56,576 nucleotides of DNA from Betaproteobacteria bacterium. GTDB taxonomy: Bacteria; Pseudomonadota; Gammaproteobacteria; Burkholderiales; SG8-39. The stretch spans positions 1-56,576 of the forward strand of contig CANKMT010000027.1 in the NCBI GenBank assembly GCA_947482825.1, read 5' to 3'. The position numbers and the translations under genes were made by a program. This document shows, in pieces, positions 18,776 to 27,013 of the stretch (its first letter is position 1; each line of letters opens with the position of its first letter). Under the pieces are notes generated by a model. The model had not been told where the DNA came from. It ran no database searches and saw only the letters and a program-made list of their open reading frames with translations.

Positions 18776-19515
18776 CGCTGCGTGCCCTGATCTTCGACGT
18801 GGACGGGACTCTCGCTGACACCGAGGAGGCGCACCGGCAGGCGTTCAACGCGGCGTTCATCGAACTGGAGCTGTGGTGGGACTGGGGCCCCGAACTGTAT
18901 GCGCAGCTGCTGAAAGTCTCCGGAGGCAAGGAGCGCATCGACCACTACCTCGACACGCTCCGCATGACCCCGGCGGAGCGCGCGCGGGCGCGCTCCCTGG
19001 TGCCCCTCGTTCACGCGACCAAGACGCGCATCTATAAGGAGCTGCTCGAGCGCTTCCGGCTCCCCTTGCGGCCGGGCGTGGCCAAGCTCATCAGCGATGC
19101 GCGCGCCGCGGGCGTCAAACTCGCTATCGCCTCGACCACGACGTCGGCCAATGTCGGGGCGCTGATCGATGCGGCGCTCGGGCGGGGAGCGATGCGCTGG
19201 TTCACCACGATCGCCGCCGGCGACGTCGTCGAGAACAAAAAGCCCGCGCCGGACATCTATCACCGCGCGCTTCAGGGGCTGCGCCTGCCCGCGGAATCCT
19301 GCATGGCATTCGAGGATTCGGTCAATGGCCTGACATCGGCCGCAGCGGCCGGATTGTTCACGGTCGTCACGCCGACGCGCTGGAACATCGGCCAGCCATG
19401 CGGTGCAGCGCATCTGCTGCTCAATACTCTCGAGGAAGTCGATCTGCCGATGCTCGGCCGCCTGCATGCCGACTGGCTGGGTCAACGCCATGTTTCGCCG
19501 GCGGGCGGGAAATGA
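18772..19515 (+). CDS. cbbY: HAD phosphatase CbbY (xylulose-1,5-bisphosphate phosphatase)
   Basis: A 247-aa haloacid-dehalogenase-type hydrolase. Motif I is FDVDGTLAD (nucleophile Asp9, acid/base Asp11), motif II IASTTT, motif [11 protein letters not shown] and motif [10 protein letters not shown]. CbbY removes xylulose-1,5-bisphosphate, a misfire product that inhibits RuBisCO, and so works beside CbbX. It overlaps cbbX and cbbF by 4 bp each. A phosphoglycolate phosphatase role (CbbZ) is the alternative, but length and sequence fit CbbY better. Confidence 0.88.
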   Translation: MTLRALIFDVDGTLADTEEAHRQAFNAAFIELELWWDWGPELYAQLLKVSGGKERIDHYLDTLRMTPAERARARSLVPLVHATKTRIYKELLERFRLPLRPGVAKLISDARAAGVKLAIASTTTSANVGALIDAALGRGAMRWFTTIAAGDVVENKKPAPDIYHRALQGLRLPAESCMAFEDSVNGLTSAAAAGLFTVVTPTRWNIGQPCGAAHLLLNTLEEVDLPMLGRLHADWLGQRHVSPAGGK

Positions 19516-20594
19516 CGATGCTTGCGAACCGGACCACGCTCACCCAGTTCCTGATCGAGGAGCGCCGCCGGCACCCGGACGCGAGCGGCGACCTCAACGC
19601 GCTCATTCTGAGCGTCGCACTGGCCTGCAAAGCGATCGGCAAGGCGGTTGCGCACGGCGCTCTGGCCGGCATGCTCGGCGATGCATTGAGCGAGAACATC
19701 CAGGGCGAGACCCAGAAAAAGCTCGACCTGCTCGCCAATGAGGTTTTTCTGCGCACCACCGAATGGGGCGGTCAGGTCGCCGGCATGGTGTCCGAGGAAA
19801 TGGATGCGCCGTACCCGATTCCTGCGCAGTATCCGCGGGGCAAGTACCTGCTGGTGTTCGATCCGCTCGACGGCTCGTCGAACATCGATGTGAATGTCGC
19901 GGTCGGCAGCATCTTCTCGATCCTGCGGGCGCCCAGCCCCGGAGCGGACGCGGCGGCCGGAGATTTTCTGCAGCCCGGTGCACTCCAGGTGTGCGCCGGC
20001 TACGCGATCTACGGGCCCTCGACGATGCTGGTGATGACGGTCGGTTCCGGAGTCCACGGATTCACGCTCGAACCGCAGCTCGGCGAGTTCATCCTCACCC
20101 ATCCCGCCCTGGAGATCCCGCAGGCAACCCAGGAGTTCGCGATCAATGCTTCGAACAGCCGATTCTGGGAGCCGGCGGTGAAGCGGTATGTCGACGAGTG
20201 CCTCGCCGGGAAGGCCGGCGCTCGCGGCAAGGATTTCAACATGCGCTGGATCGCGTCGCTGGTGGCGGAACTGCACCGTATCCTCATGCGCGGTGGCGTG
20301 TTCCTCTATCCGCGGGATACGAAAGACCCGGGCAGGCCCGGACGGCTGCGCCTGCTGTACGAAGCGAATCCGGCCAGCTTCATCGTCGAGCAGGCCGGGG
20401 GCGCGTCCAGCAGCGGCCGCGAACGCATTCTGGAGGTCATCCCGGCGGAATTGCACCAGAGAATCGGGCTCATATTCGGTTCGCGCGAGGAAGTCGAGCG
20501 ACTCGAGCGCTATCACCGCGACGTGAGTCCCCGCGAGTACGACGCGCCGCTGTTCGCAGTTCGCGGGCTTTTCCGAGCGACCAACCCCGGCTGA
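19512..20594 (+). CDS. cbbF: Class I fructose-1,6-bisphosphatase
   Basis: A 360-aa FBPase. The metal and catalytic motif [20 protein letters not shown] and the C-terminal [17 protein letters not shown] are class I signatures. In the Calvin cycle it hydrolyses fructose- and possibly sedoheptulose-bisphosphate during RuBP regeneration. ATG 19512 overlaps the cbbY stop, fixing the start; the longer upstream frame is not used. An early stretch ([20 protein letters not shown]) marks the allosteric/metal region. Confidence 0.93.
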   Translation: MTMLANRTTLTQFLIEERRRHPDASGDLNALILSVALACKAIGKAVAHGALAGMLGDALSENIQGETQKKLDLLANEVFLRTTEWGGQVAGMVSEEMDAPYPIPAQYPRGKYLLVFDPLDGSSNIDVNVAVGSIFSILRAPSPGADAAAGDFLQPGALQVCAGYAIYGPSTMLVMTVGSGVHGFTLEPQLGEFILTHPALEIPQATQEFAINASNSRFWEPAVKRYVDECLAGKAGARGKDFNMRWIASLVAELHRILMRGGVFLYPRDTKDPGRPGRLRLLYEANPASFIVEQAGGASSSGRERILEVIPAELHQRIGLIFGSREEVERLERYHRDVSPREYDAPLFAVRGLFRATNPG

Positions 20595-20604
20595 GGCAGG
20601 ACCA

Positions 20605-21507
20605 ATGTCCGCAACCCATCCGATCATTGCAATCACCGGTTCCTCCGGCGCCGGGACGACTTCGGTCTCGAAGACATTCGAGCAGATTTTTCGGCGAGAA
20701 AAGGTCACGGCGGCGTTTATCGAGGGCGATGCGTTCCACCGCTACGACCGTGCCGAAATGAAAGCGAAGATGGCCGAGGAGCTTGCGCGCGGCAACCAGC
20801 GATTCAGCCATTTCGGCCCGGAGGCCAACCTGTTCGAGGATTTGGAAGCCTTGTTTCGCTCCTACACCCAAACCGGGCGTGGCCGCACGCGCAAGTACCT
20901 GCACAACGCGCAAGAGGCGCTGCCCCACAATCAACCGCCCGGCACGTTTACGCCGTGGGAGGAGTTGCCCGCCGGCACCGACTTGCTCTTCTACGAGGGG
21001 CTTCACGGCGGAGTCGTCACCGAGAGCGCGAACGTTGCGCAGCACGCGGATCTGCTGATCGGCGTGGTTCCGGTGATCAATCTCGAGTGGATCCAGAAGC
21101 TGCACCGCGACCGGGCGACGCGCGGCTATTCCACGGAAGCGGTGACCGACACGATCCTGCGGCGCATGACCGACTACGTACGCTACATCTCCCCGCAGTT
21201 CACGCACACCCACATCAATTTCCAGCGCGTGCCCATCGTCGACACTTCCAATCCTTTCATCGCGCGCCACATCCCCACCCCGGACGAATCCATTCTGGTG
21301 ATCCGTTTCGCCAATCCGCGCGGCATCGATTTTCCCTACCTGCTGTCGATGCTGCTCGGCTCCTACATGTCGCGCGCCAACACCATCGTCTGCCCCGGCG
21401 GCAAGATGGACCTGGCAATGCAGCTCATCTTCACGCCGATGATCTGGCGGCTGATGGAACGCCGCCAGCAGGCGCCCGGACAGGCACCGGCAGGGAGCGC
21501 CCGATGA
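20605..21507 (+). CDS. cbbP: Phosphoribulokinase
   Basis: A 300-aa proteobacterial-type phosphoribulokinase, which makes ribulose-1,5-bisphosphate from Ru5P and ATP. The P-loop is GSSGAGTTS, and the substrate region reads EGDAFHRYDRAEMK and FYEGLHGGVVTESANVAQHA. It is 10 bp after cbbF in the same operon. Its stop at 21507 runs directly into the remnant of an aldolase gene, so the operon formerly continued. Confidence 0.95.
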   Translation: MSATHPIIAITGSSGAGTTSVSKTFEQIFRREKVTAAFIEGDAFHRYDRAEMKAKMAEELARGNQRFSHFGPEANLFEDLEALFRSYTQTGRGRTRKYLHNAQEALPHNQPPGTFTPWEELPAGTDLLFYEGLHGGVVTESANVAQHADLLIGVVPVINLEWIQKLHRDRATRGYSTEAVTDTILRRMTDYVRYISPQFTHTHINFQRVPIVDTSNPFIARHIPTPDESILVIRFANPRGIDFPYLLSMLLGSYMSRANTIVCPGGKMDLAMQLIFTPMIWRLMERRQQAPGQAPAGSAR

Positions 21508-21556
21508 ATTTCACGCGCATGGTCAACAACATTCGAGGCCGCGGTGGAGACCACCG

Positions 21557-21718
21557 CGCAAGTTCTTCAAGGACGCAACCGCGGCCGCGAAGGGCATTTG
21601 CACCGCGCGATTCGAAGCGTTCGGATGCGCGGGGCGGGCTTCCCGGATCCGGCCGGTGAATCTTGCCGCGCTGGCGGCGAAGTATCGCAAGGGCGAGCTC
21701 GCGCAAAGCATCAATTGA
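21557..21718 (+). pseudogene. cbbA: Remnant of class II fructose-bisphosphate aldolase (C-terminal ~53 codons)
   Basis: The frame reads RKFFKDATAAAKGICTARFE, then AFGCAGRASRIRPVNLAALA and AKYRKGELAQSIN before TGA 21716-21718. This is the C-terminal end of CbbA/Fba class II aldolases (family: R-F---A--AM---C--R-EAFG-AG-A-KI-P--L--MA--Y--GEL). The rest of the enzyme, including zinc and active-site residues, is absent; upstream sequence runs directly into cbbP. cbbP-cbbA order is common in cbb operons, so this is an internal deletion. Confidence 0.8.
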
Positions 21719-21786
21719 TCGAAGGATGTACTGGTACCAATACAAAGACTGACATGAGAGCGGCTACTGGAGCGGAGGTCGGACGA

Positions 21787-22419
21787 TTAATCTGCCGGAT
21801 TCGTCGGTCCGGCCCCGTCGGAGGGCGCAAGGTCGACAGCCTTGTCGATCAGCTTTTTCACGAGGAGCACCATCTCGGGTGCCTCGATATCCATCATTTG
21901 CTCGACGACCCATTTGTTGTCGCCGCGCGCCGCCGGATCGGACACCATCGCATCGGACACCCTGGCGGCAAAGAAGCAGAGGCAGGGGTAGTCCGGCGCT
22001 GCGCCGGGATAATCGAACCCGGCGTAATCCCCGAACCGGGCATTGAGCTGGTCGATGAAAGGCTTGCGGTATTCGCCCGGTCCGAGCAGATCCTGCTGGT
22101 TGTTCTCCATGGTCGCAGCGAGGTGGCGGACCATTTCGCCGATCAGCGTGGCGCGGTCGGCCTCGGCCATTTTTCCGTACACCGAGCGATCGGCCAGTTG
22201 CACGAGGAACGCGATGAATTCGGTGAGCACGGCAGTGACCATGCGGTCGGAGCCGAAGCGGAACCCTTCTTTTTCCATGTGTTTGAAGACTTCGAGCGCG
22301 ATCTTCCAGATATTCGCTCCGAGAATGCCGGCAAGCTCGGGCAGCGTGCGCACGCCCTTCTTGCGCCAGCGGGTCTTGACGAGCGCAACGGAGGGACGGC
22401 TGCTGCCGATGATGGACAT
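21787..22419 (-). CDS. Conserved hypothetical protein, 210 aa
   Basis: No domain is recognised. The sequence is mainly alpha-helical (ELAGILGANIWKIALEVFKH, then MVTAVLTEFIAFLVQLADRS) without signal peptide or strong membrane segment, so it is cytoplasmic. Two adjacent residues, Cys and Leu-Cys (PDYPCLCFF), are the only cysteines. It is convergent with the cbbA remnant and divergent from the Sel1 operon by 137 bp. Codon use matches neighbours. The position between carbon-fixation and dsr clusters suggests lineage-specific content. Confidence 0.55.
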   Translation of the reverse strand: MSIIGSSRPSVALVKTRWRKKGVRTLPELAGILGANIWKIALEVFKHMEKEGFRFGSDRMVTAVLTEFIAFLVQLADRSVYGKMAEADRATLIGEMVRHLAATMENNQQDLLGPGEYRKPFIDQLNARFGDYAGFDYPGAAPDYPCLCFFAARVSDAMVSDPAARGDNKWVVEQMMDIEAPEMVLLVKKLIDKAVDLAPSDGAGPTNPAD

Positions 22420-22556
22420 GGTGCCGGTTCAGAAGGATTCGGTCATGGGTGCGGGAGGATACCAGCGGCCGGTGACCTTCGTTCACGGAGGCGGACAAAC
22501 GGCGGAGTCGCTAAAATGCGCGCATGTTTATCGCGTTCTAGGCGCCTCCGGAGCAA

Positions 22557-22988
22557 ATGATGCAAGGATTGGATATGGAACTGGCAAGCGGGATTGCCGC
22601 GTTCGAGGCCAAGGAGTTTGCGCGGGCGATGCAGTTGCTGCGGCCGCTCGCCGAAGCGGGCGATCCGAAGGCGCAATACCGTGTCGCGATCATGGCCCAG
22701 GTCGGGCTCGGCGTGGTGAAAGACTGCGGTACCGCGGTCAAGTGGATGCGTGCCGCCGCCGAGCAGGGCTTCGCCCTCGCGCAGCACGGGCTTGGATTCA
22801 TGTACTTCCAGGGCGAGTGCACCAAGGCGGACGCCGTAGAGGCGGCCCGGTGGTTCAGGCTTGCGGCAGATCAGGGCATGGCGGGCTCGCAGTCGACGCT
22901 GGCCTCGATGTACGAGAAAGGCGTGGGTGTCGAGCGCAATGCCGCCGAGGCCGCGAAATGGCGCGAGCGGTCCGAAAAATCGTCCTGA
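22557..22988 (+). CDS. Sel1-repeat (TPR-like) protein, first gene of a six-gene operon
   Basis: A 143-aa protein with about three Sel1-like repeats: AMQLLRPLAEAGDPKAQYRV, KWMRAAAEQGFALAQHGLGF, and ARWFRLAADQGMAGSQSTLA plus MYEKGVGVERN. No signal peptide is seen, so it is a cytoplasmic scaffold-type protein. It starts at one of three closely spaced ATGs (22557, 22560, 22575). A TAAAAT box at 22512-22517 may be the -10 element of the operon. The next gene begins 2 bp after the stop. Confidence 0.75.
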   Translation: MMQGLDMELASGIAAFEAKEFARAMQLLRPLAEAGDPKAQYRVAIMAQVGLGVVKDCGTAVKWMRAAAEQGFALAQHGLGFMYFQGECTKADAVEAARWFRLAADQGMAGSQSTLASMYEKGVGVERNAAEAAKWRERSEKSS

Positions 22989-22990
22989 AC

Positions 22991-23314
22991 ATGCGATTCA
23001 AGGTGGTCGTTGGTGAGCAGGTCTACGCGGTCGATGTCGCGGAAGAGCTTCTGCAGGGCGCCGGCGAGTTCCACGCAAAACTGGACAGCGACATGGATCG
23101 GGGCTGGCAGATGAGCCGCCAGTTCGTCGCGCAGCCGGACCGGCTGCAGCGCTGCCAGATCGTTGCCGAGAAACTGCTCACCAGCCTGAATAACGGCAAT
23201 GAAGCGAGCGCGATGCTGATGGCAGGATATATAGCCGTGCGCATGCCCGGCGCCATCGGCGTCGACATCGACGACTCCGGCGAGATGCAGAACACTGAAT
23301 TGCTGTTCGCCTAG
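22991..23314 (+). CDS. Hypothetical protein, 107 aa, inside dioxygenase operon
   Basis: ATG 22991 lies 2 bp after the Sel1 stop and the reading frame ends 3 bp before the first dioxygenase gene. The product starts MRFKVVVGEQVYAVDVAEEL and has no cysteine, signal peptide or membrane helix. I recognise no family. Tight coupling on both sides argues that it acts with the dioxygenase. The long open frame that continues upstream overlaps Sel1 and is not used. Confidence 0.6.
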   Translation: MRFKVVVGEQVYAVDVAEELLQGAGEFHAKLDSDMDRGWQMSRQFVAQPDRLQRCQIVAEKLLTSLNNGNEASAMLMAGYIAVRMPGAIGVDIDDSGEMQNTELLFA

Positions 23315-23317
23315 CTC

Positions 23318-23911
23318 ATGGCGTTTGCCGACGGCAGGCTCCGCGAGCTCAAGCCCCTCAGTTTCATCTACGAGGCGGCCGAGGCGCTCCCCGCCGACGT
23401 GTGCCGGGAGGCGATCCGGCGGTTCGAAACGATGATCGATCAACAGGTTCCCGGGCGCGTCGGCGAGGCCGGGGAGGAGGCGCCCGCGGTCAAACGCTCG
23501 ACCGATCTGCGCATCAGCGGGCGGGAAGACTGGCGCGACATCGACCACACGCTGGCGCGGCAATTGGTATCGGCTGTCAAGGATCTTGCCCTCGAGTTTC
23601 CGTTTTTCGCCGCAAACCCTTTCAAGGACATCGGCTATAACCTGCAGCGTACGTTGCCCGGTGAGTTCTACCACTGGCATGTGGACGCCGGCCCGGGGGC
23701 GTTCAGCCAGCGCCAGCTGGTTGCGATCTGGTATCTGAACGATGTCCCCGGGCCTGGAGGCGAAACCCAGTTTCCGCTGCAGCAGGTGTCGGTCCGGCCC
23801 ACGCAGGGCAAGCTGATCCTGTTTCCGCCGTTCTGGACCCACGTTCATCGGGGAGTCACCCTGCAGGCGGGCGTCAAGTACATTGTTACCACATGGATTT
23901 GTTTCGCGTGA
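23318..23911 (+). CDS. 2OG-Fe(II) dioxygenase, prolyl-hydroxylase type
   Basis: A 197-aa protein with the double-stranded beta-helix metal triad: His121-x-Asp123 in FYHWHVDAG and distal His177 in THVHRGV, with a possible 2-oxoglutarate ligand Lys187 nearby (GVKYIVTTWI). GGETQFPLQQVSVRPTQGKL is typical of the P4Hc/2OG-FeII_Oxy group that hydroxylates protein side chains. The substrate is not known. No signal peptide, so cytoplasmic. It is the third gene of the operon. Confidence 0.8.
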   Translation: MAFADGRLRELKPLSFIYEAAEALPADVCREAIRRFETMIDQQVPGRVGEAGEEAPAVKRSTDLRISGREDWRDIDHTLARQLVSAVKDLALEFPFFAANPFKDIGYNLQRTLPGEFYHWHVDAGPGAFSQRQLVAIWYLNDVPGPGGETQFPLQQVSVRPTQGKLILFPPFWTHVHRGVTLQAGVKYIVTTWICFA

Positions 23912-23923
23912 ACGGGCCCGCCC

Positions 23924-24598
23924 ATGCTTCTTGCCATTCCGAACGTCCTTAAAGCCGACGAGCTGCAGCTCGCGCGCTCGTGGCTCGCAGACGCCCCGTT
24001 CGTCGATGGGCGGCTGTCCGCCGGCGCGACGGCGCGGCGCGTCAAAAGCAACCAGGAGGTCGAGCCCGGCGCGCCGGACCTGGAGCGGCTCAATCGCCTG
24101 GTCATGGGCAACCTCGTGCGCCACCCGCTGTATCGCGCCGGCGCCATGCCGCTGCATGTGGCGACCCCGTTCTACGCGCGTTACCGGCCCGGCATGGCCT
24201 ACGGAGATCATCTCGACGATCCGATCATGGGGGCGGAGGGCGTGCTGTACCGATCGGACATCGCCATCACGGTTTTTCTGAATGCCCCGGAAGAGTACGA
24301 TGGCGGCGAGCTGATCATCCGCACACCCGGTGGAGATCAGGTGGTCAAGTCCCCGGCGGGCGACGCGGTGCTTTATCCGGCGAGCAGCATCCATCAGGTC
24401 AGCCCTGTGACGCGGGGCGAAAGATTGGTGGCGGTAACGTGGGTGCAGAGCCTGGTGCGCGATCCGGCCCGGCGCGAATTGCTGTTCGGGCTCAACGCTG
24501 CGCGTGAGAAGCTCCTGCATAGCGCGGCCGGCGCGCCGGAGACCGGGCAGGTGAACGCCGCCTACCTGAACCTGATACGCATGTGGTCGGACATTTGA
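23924..24598 (+). CDS. PKHD-type (YbiX/PiuC-like) Fe(II)/2OG dioxygenase
   Basis: A 224-aa PKHD-type hydroxylase. His96-x-Asp98 (YGDHLDDPIMG), distal His157 (SSIHQVSPVTRG) and Arg167 for 2-oxoglutarate are all in place, and EYDGGELIIRTPGGDQVVKS is diagnostic. The E. coli relative YbiX is iron-regulated and its substrate is unknown. Here it sits 12 bp after another dioxygenase of a different subfamily, which is unusual. ATG 23924. Confidence 0.85.
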   Translation: MLLAIPNVLKADELQLARSWLADAPFVDGRLSAGATARRVKSNQEVEPGAPDLERLNRLVMGNLVRHPLYRAGAMPLHVATPFYARYRPGMAYGDHLDDPIMGAEGVLYRSDIAITVFLNAPEEYDGGELIIRTPGGDQVVKSPAGDAVLYPASSIHQVSPVTRGERLVAVTWVQSLVRDPARRELLFGLNAAREKLLHSAAGAPETGQVNAAYLNLIRMWSDI

Positions 24599-24607
24599 GG
24601 CGTGGGA

Positions 24608-24901
24608 ATGGCACAAACCGAACTTTCCGTCGAAGCGAGGATCCTGAAAGCGGTGAAGCTGACGCTCGCGGGCGTCATCAAAGACACCGCCACGCCGCAC
24701 GGTATGCGCCACCCCCTTTCGGGGGCGACCATTGAGGATATGCGGCAGTGTCTCGCCCTCATCAGCGCACGGGAGCGGGAGCTCGCGCAGATCGCCGGCG
24801 AGGCGGCAGGCGAGCGCCCGCGATTTGTCGACGAGCCGACGCGCGAGGACAAGGTGATCCGCTTTCACAAGAAGAAGCCTTCGGGCGAAACCCCGGACTA
24901 G
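24608..24901 (+). CDS. Hypothetical protein, 97 aa
   Basis: ATG 24608 has GAGG seven bases upstream. The product begins MAQTELSVEARILKAVKLTL and contains GVIKDTATPHGMRHPLSG and a basic tail (VIRFHKKKPSG). It has one Cys (MRQCLALI). It is mostly helical and charged; no family is recognised. It lies 9 bp after the YbiX-like gene and 17 bp before the S24-fold gene, so it is co-transcribed with both. Confidence 0.6.
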   Translation: MAQTELSVEARILKAVKLTLAGVIKDTATPHGMRHPLSGATIEDMRQCLALISARERELAQIAGEAAGERPRFVDEPTREDKVIRFHKKKPSGETPD

Positions 24902-24918
24902 GCCGGGAGAGGAACGCG

Positions 24919-25233
24919 ATGAGCGGGAACAGCTGCGGTGCCCTCGAACCCTACGCTTTGCGCGTGCTGGGTGACAGCATGGAGCCCGAGTTTGCCGACG
25001 GGTGCGTCATCATCGTCGATCCCGGTCACGCGCCGCGCGATGGCGCGTATGTGATCGTCGAGTTCGCCGGCGACGTTTTCTTCCGCCAGCTTGTCTTCGA
25101 CGGCGAGCGGCGCTTCCTCAAACCCCTCAATCCGAAGTACGGCAGCTTCGAGCTGACGCCGCCCTATACGATCCGGGGCGGGGTGGTGCAGCAGGCGGGC
25201 CGCCGGCGCTCGCAGCGCAGGCACTACGCGTAG
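24919..25233 (+). CDS. Stand-alone S24 (LexA/UmuD-like) fold protein with altered dyad
   Basis: A 104-aa protein that is only the C-terminal peptidase-type domain of the LexA/UmuD/CI family; no DNA-binding domain precedes it. The serine loop is RVLGDSMEPEFADG. Where the family has the general-base lysine (for example FTVKKL in UmuD) this protein has FFRQL, an arginine. Self-cleavage is therefore doubtful, and it may be a peptide- or partner-binding version. It ends the operon 6 bp from the convergent DsrC-like gene. Confidence 0.7.
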   Translation: MSGNSCGALEPYALRVLGDSMEPEFADGCVIIVDPGHAPRDGAYVIVEFAGDVFFRQLVFDGERRFLKPLNPKYGSFELTPPYTIRGGVVQQAGRRRSQRRHYA

Positions 25234-25239
25234 GTCAGT

Positions 25240-25581
25240 TCAATACCCGCCCTTGCGCAGGCTCTCCGGCAGCCCGGCGATTTTCCCCGCCTGTTTGGAC
25301 GGATTGCCCGGAAAGAGATCGAACAGGGTCTTGTTGTCGACCTTTCGCGCCGGCCATTTTTCTTGCATGGCCTTGAGCATCGCGCGATTGTTCGGCTGCT
25401 CGCCGTTGTGGTTGAGGTAGGCGTCGCGCAGGTACTCGATCACGTCCCAGTGGTCCTGCGTGAGGATCAGCCCTTCGGCGGTTGCGATCACCCCCGCCAC
25501 GTCGCTGTCCCAGTCGTCGTGGGAGACCAGATACCCCGTTTCCGTCGTCTCGATCGTTTTTCCGTTAGCTTCATACGCCAT
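25240..25581 (-). CDS. Cysteine-free DsrC/TusE paralogue
   Basis: A 113-aa protein of the DsrC/TusE family: GYLVSHDDWDSDVAG, LTQDHWDVIEYLRDAY and LFDLFPGNPSKQAGKIAGLP. True DsrC carries two C-terminal Cys, TusE one. Here neither is present (KQAGK replaces KQAC, and the tail is SLRKGGY), so it cannot carry sulfur. Such Cys-less members are thought to be regulatory (inference from the family). It is the last gene of an operon with a TauD-like dioxygenase, a helical-repeat protein and a Cas6-like protein. Confidence 0.8.
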   Translation of the reverse strand: MAYEANGKTIETTETGYLVSHDDWDSDVAGVIATAEGLILTQDHWDVIEYLRDAYLNHNGEQPNNRAMLKAMQEKWPARKVDNKTLFDLFPGNPSKQAGKIAGLPESLRKGGY

Positions 25582-25598
25582 GATTGCCTCTCTCGTGG

Positions 25599-26285
25599 TT
25601 AATCTGAACCGGGGCGCAGGTCGGCGATATCCTTATGCGGAATGAACACGCCGCAGCCGAGCGTGCGAGCCTCGCCGAGTCCGTCCCGCTGCATTGCGAG
25701 CGACTGCTCGCGCGTGAGTCCGGCGAGCATCAGGCTGCGGGTCTGGTAAGTGCGCGCAGGCGTCGCCAGGGGCGTTATTCGGCCGCACAGCACTCGCGCG
25801 GGGCGAATTCCATAGGCGTCCAGTTGCGCGGTGGCGGCGCGCAGGAAACCGATTTCATCGCTGCAGTCCGGCATCAACACGCAGCGCGAAAACAGCGTCG
25901 TGATGCGCGACAAAGGCCGCGGCGCGAGCTTGTCAATGCGCAACGCGTGGCCGGCGATGTCCAGGCTCCGTCCAACCAGGGCCGCCGCGTCGTCCAGCCG
26001 GCGTAGAGGTAGACGCAGCGCCAGCCTGGCTCGCCGCGAAAGCTGCAGAACCGCGTCCCCGCCCTCGGGCCGCATCCACCCGCTCCCGGAGGCCGCGCCA
26101 TGCACCGTATGCAGCCCGGCGCCGGGTTCCGCGGCAAACCAGGGAAGTTCGGCCTGGATCGCCTGCGAAAGCGCGAAAGCATGGTCGACAGGCAAACTCG
26201 GGCAATAAATCGCGAACACGGCGTCAATGATTTCGGAACCGGCGCTGGGGAGCCCGCCCGATTCGCGGCCCGGTGTCTGGGACAT
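25599..26285 (-). CDS. Cas6/Cmx6-like RAMP-fold protein without a CRISPR array
   Basis: A 228-aa protein resembling the MYXAN-subtype Cas6 group. It opens with AVFAIYCPSLPVDHAFALSQ and EPGAGLHTVHGA and closes with RSLMLAGLTREQSLAMQRDG and GLGEARTLGCGVFIPHKDI, the glycine-rich loop typical of RAMP/Cas6 proteins. Cas6 enzymes cut CRISPR transcripts, but no repeat array or other cas gene is in the window. ATG 26285 has GGAG upstream and follows the helical-repeat gene by 5 bp; the longer frame to 26339 is not needed. A repurposed RNA-binding role is possible. Identification is by motif memory only. Confidence 0.6.
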   Translation of the reverse strand: MSQTPGRESGGLPSAGSEIIDAVFAIYCPSLPVDHAFALSQAIQAELPWFAAEPGAGLHTVHGAASGSGWMRPEGGDAVLQLSRRARLALRLPLRRLDDAAALVGRSLDIAGHALRIDKLAPRPLSRITTLFSRCVLMPDCSDEIGFLRAATAQLDAYGIRPARVLCGRITPLATPARTYQTRSLMLAGLTREQSLAMQRDGLGEARTLGCGVFIPHKDIADLRPGSD

Positions 26286-26290
26286 GGGGG

Positions 26291-27013
26291 TCACTCCACC
26301 GGCAGGGCTGCCTGGAGCGCATCGCGGTCGAACCACCATTCATCCTGCACCAGCACGTCCACGACGTTGCGCAGGCGCGGCAGGAAAAGTCCCGGATCGT
26401 TGAGCTCCATGGCCTCGATCCAGCGGTTGAAGTCCTCCTGGCCCGCCACGCCGCTGTGGCGCCTGGCGACCGTGGCGAGCAACTGGCTGGTGAAAATGAG
26501 GAGGTGTTCGCGCTGCGGTTCGCGGGCGCGCTTGTCCACCAGGTAATAGGCGGTGACCGCCGCCACGGCGGCACCGTCAGCGTCCGGCGGAGTTTCATCG
26601 ACCACGTGCTGCAGCAGCGCGACGCTCAGTTCCGGATCGATCGGGTAGGTGACCGAGAGCCAGATGCCCTGGCCGAGAGCGGCAAGCGATTCAGGCTGGT
26701 CGCACAGGAACAGGATGTCGCAGGCCTGCGCGGCGCCTTCCCAGGCTTGTTCGGCTAGATACAGATCCACCGCCTCGCGCGCCATCGCCCAGGCTTCGGG
26801 CCGCATTTCGAGCCGTACGAGGGCGCGCCCAAGCTGCAGCAACAGGTCCGCGCGGCGCAGCGGCTCGGCCCCGGTCGAAAGCTGGGCGAGCTGTTCGCGC
26901 AGATCTGCCACCAAGCGCTTGAGCATGCCGGTGGATTCTTTGGCGTCCTCGCTGCTGTCGGCATTGCCGACCGCCTGGTCTTCCTTGACGTACTTGAGGG
27001 GGATGTATTTCAT
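26291..27013 (-). CDS. Helical-repeat (TPR-like) hypothetical protein, 240 aa
   Basis: ATG 27013 overlaps the stop of the TauD-like gene by 3-4 bp (ATGA). The N terminus (MKYIPLKYVKEDQAVG) is followed by helical hairpins with TPR-like spacing: LLLQLGRALVRLEMRPEAWA, MAREAVDLYLAEQAWEGAAQ. The C-terminal part (EDFNRWIEAMELNDPGLFLP, VQDEWWFDRDALQAALPVE) has no known match. Cytoplasmic; probably a scaffold for its operon partners. Confidence 0.55.
   Translation of the reverse strand: MKYIPLKYVKEDQAVGNADSSEDAKESTGMLKRLVADLREQLAQLSTGAEPLRRADLLLQLGRALVRLEMRPEAWAMAREAVDLYLAEQAWEGAAQACDILFLCDQPESLAALGQGIWLSVTYPIDPELSVALLQHVVDETPPDADGAAVAAVTAYYLVDKRAREPQREHLLIFTSQLLATVARRHSGVAGQEDFNRWIEAMELNDPGLFLPRLRNVVDVLVQDEWWFDRDALQAALPVE

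Noticed and set aside
21504..21659. Small gene starting at the ATG overlapping the end of cbbP
   Set aside because: Arg/Ser/Pro-rich product without match; another frame of the same stretch is a clear aldolase remnant.
22871..24868. A 665-codon open frame antisense to the plus-strand dioxygenase operon
   Set aside because: No recognisable motif; it covers several genes with clear catalytic triads and ribosome sites on the plus strand.
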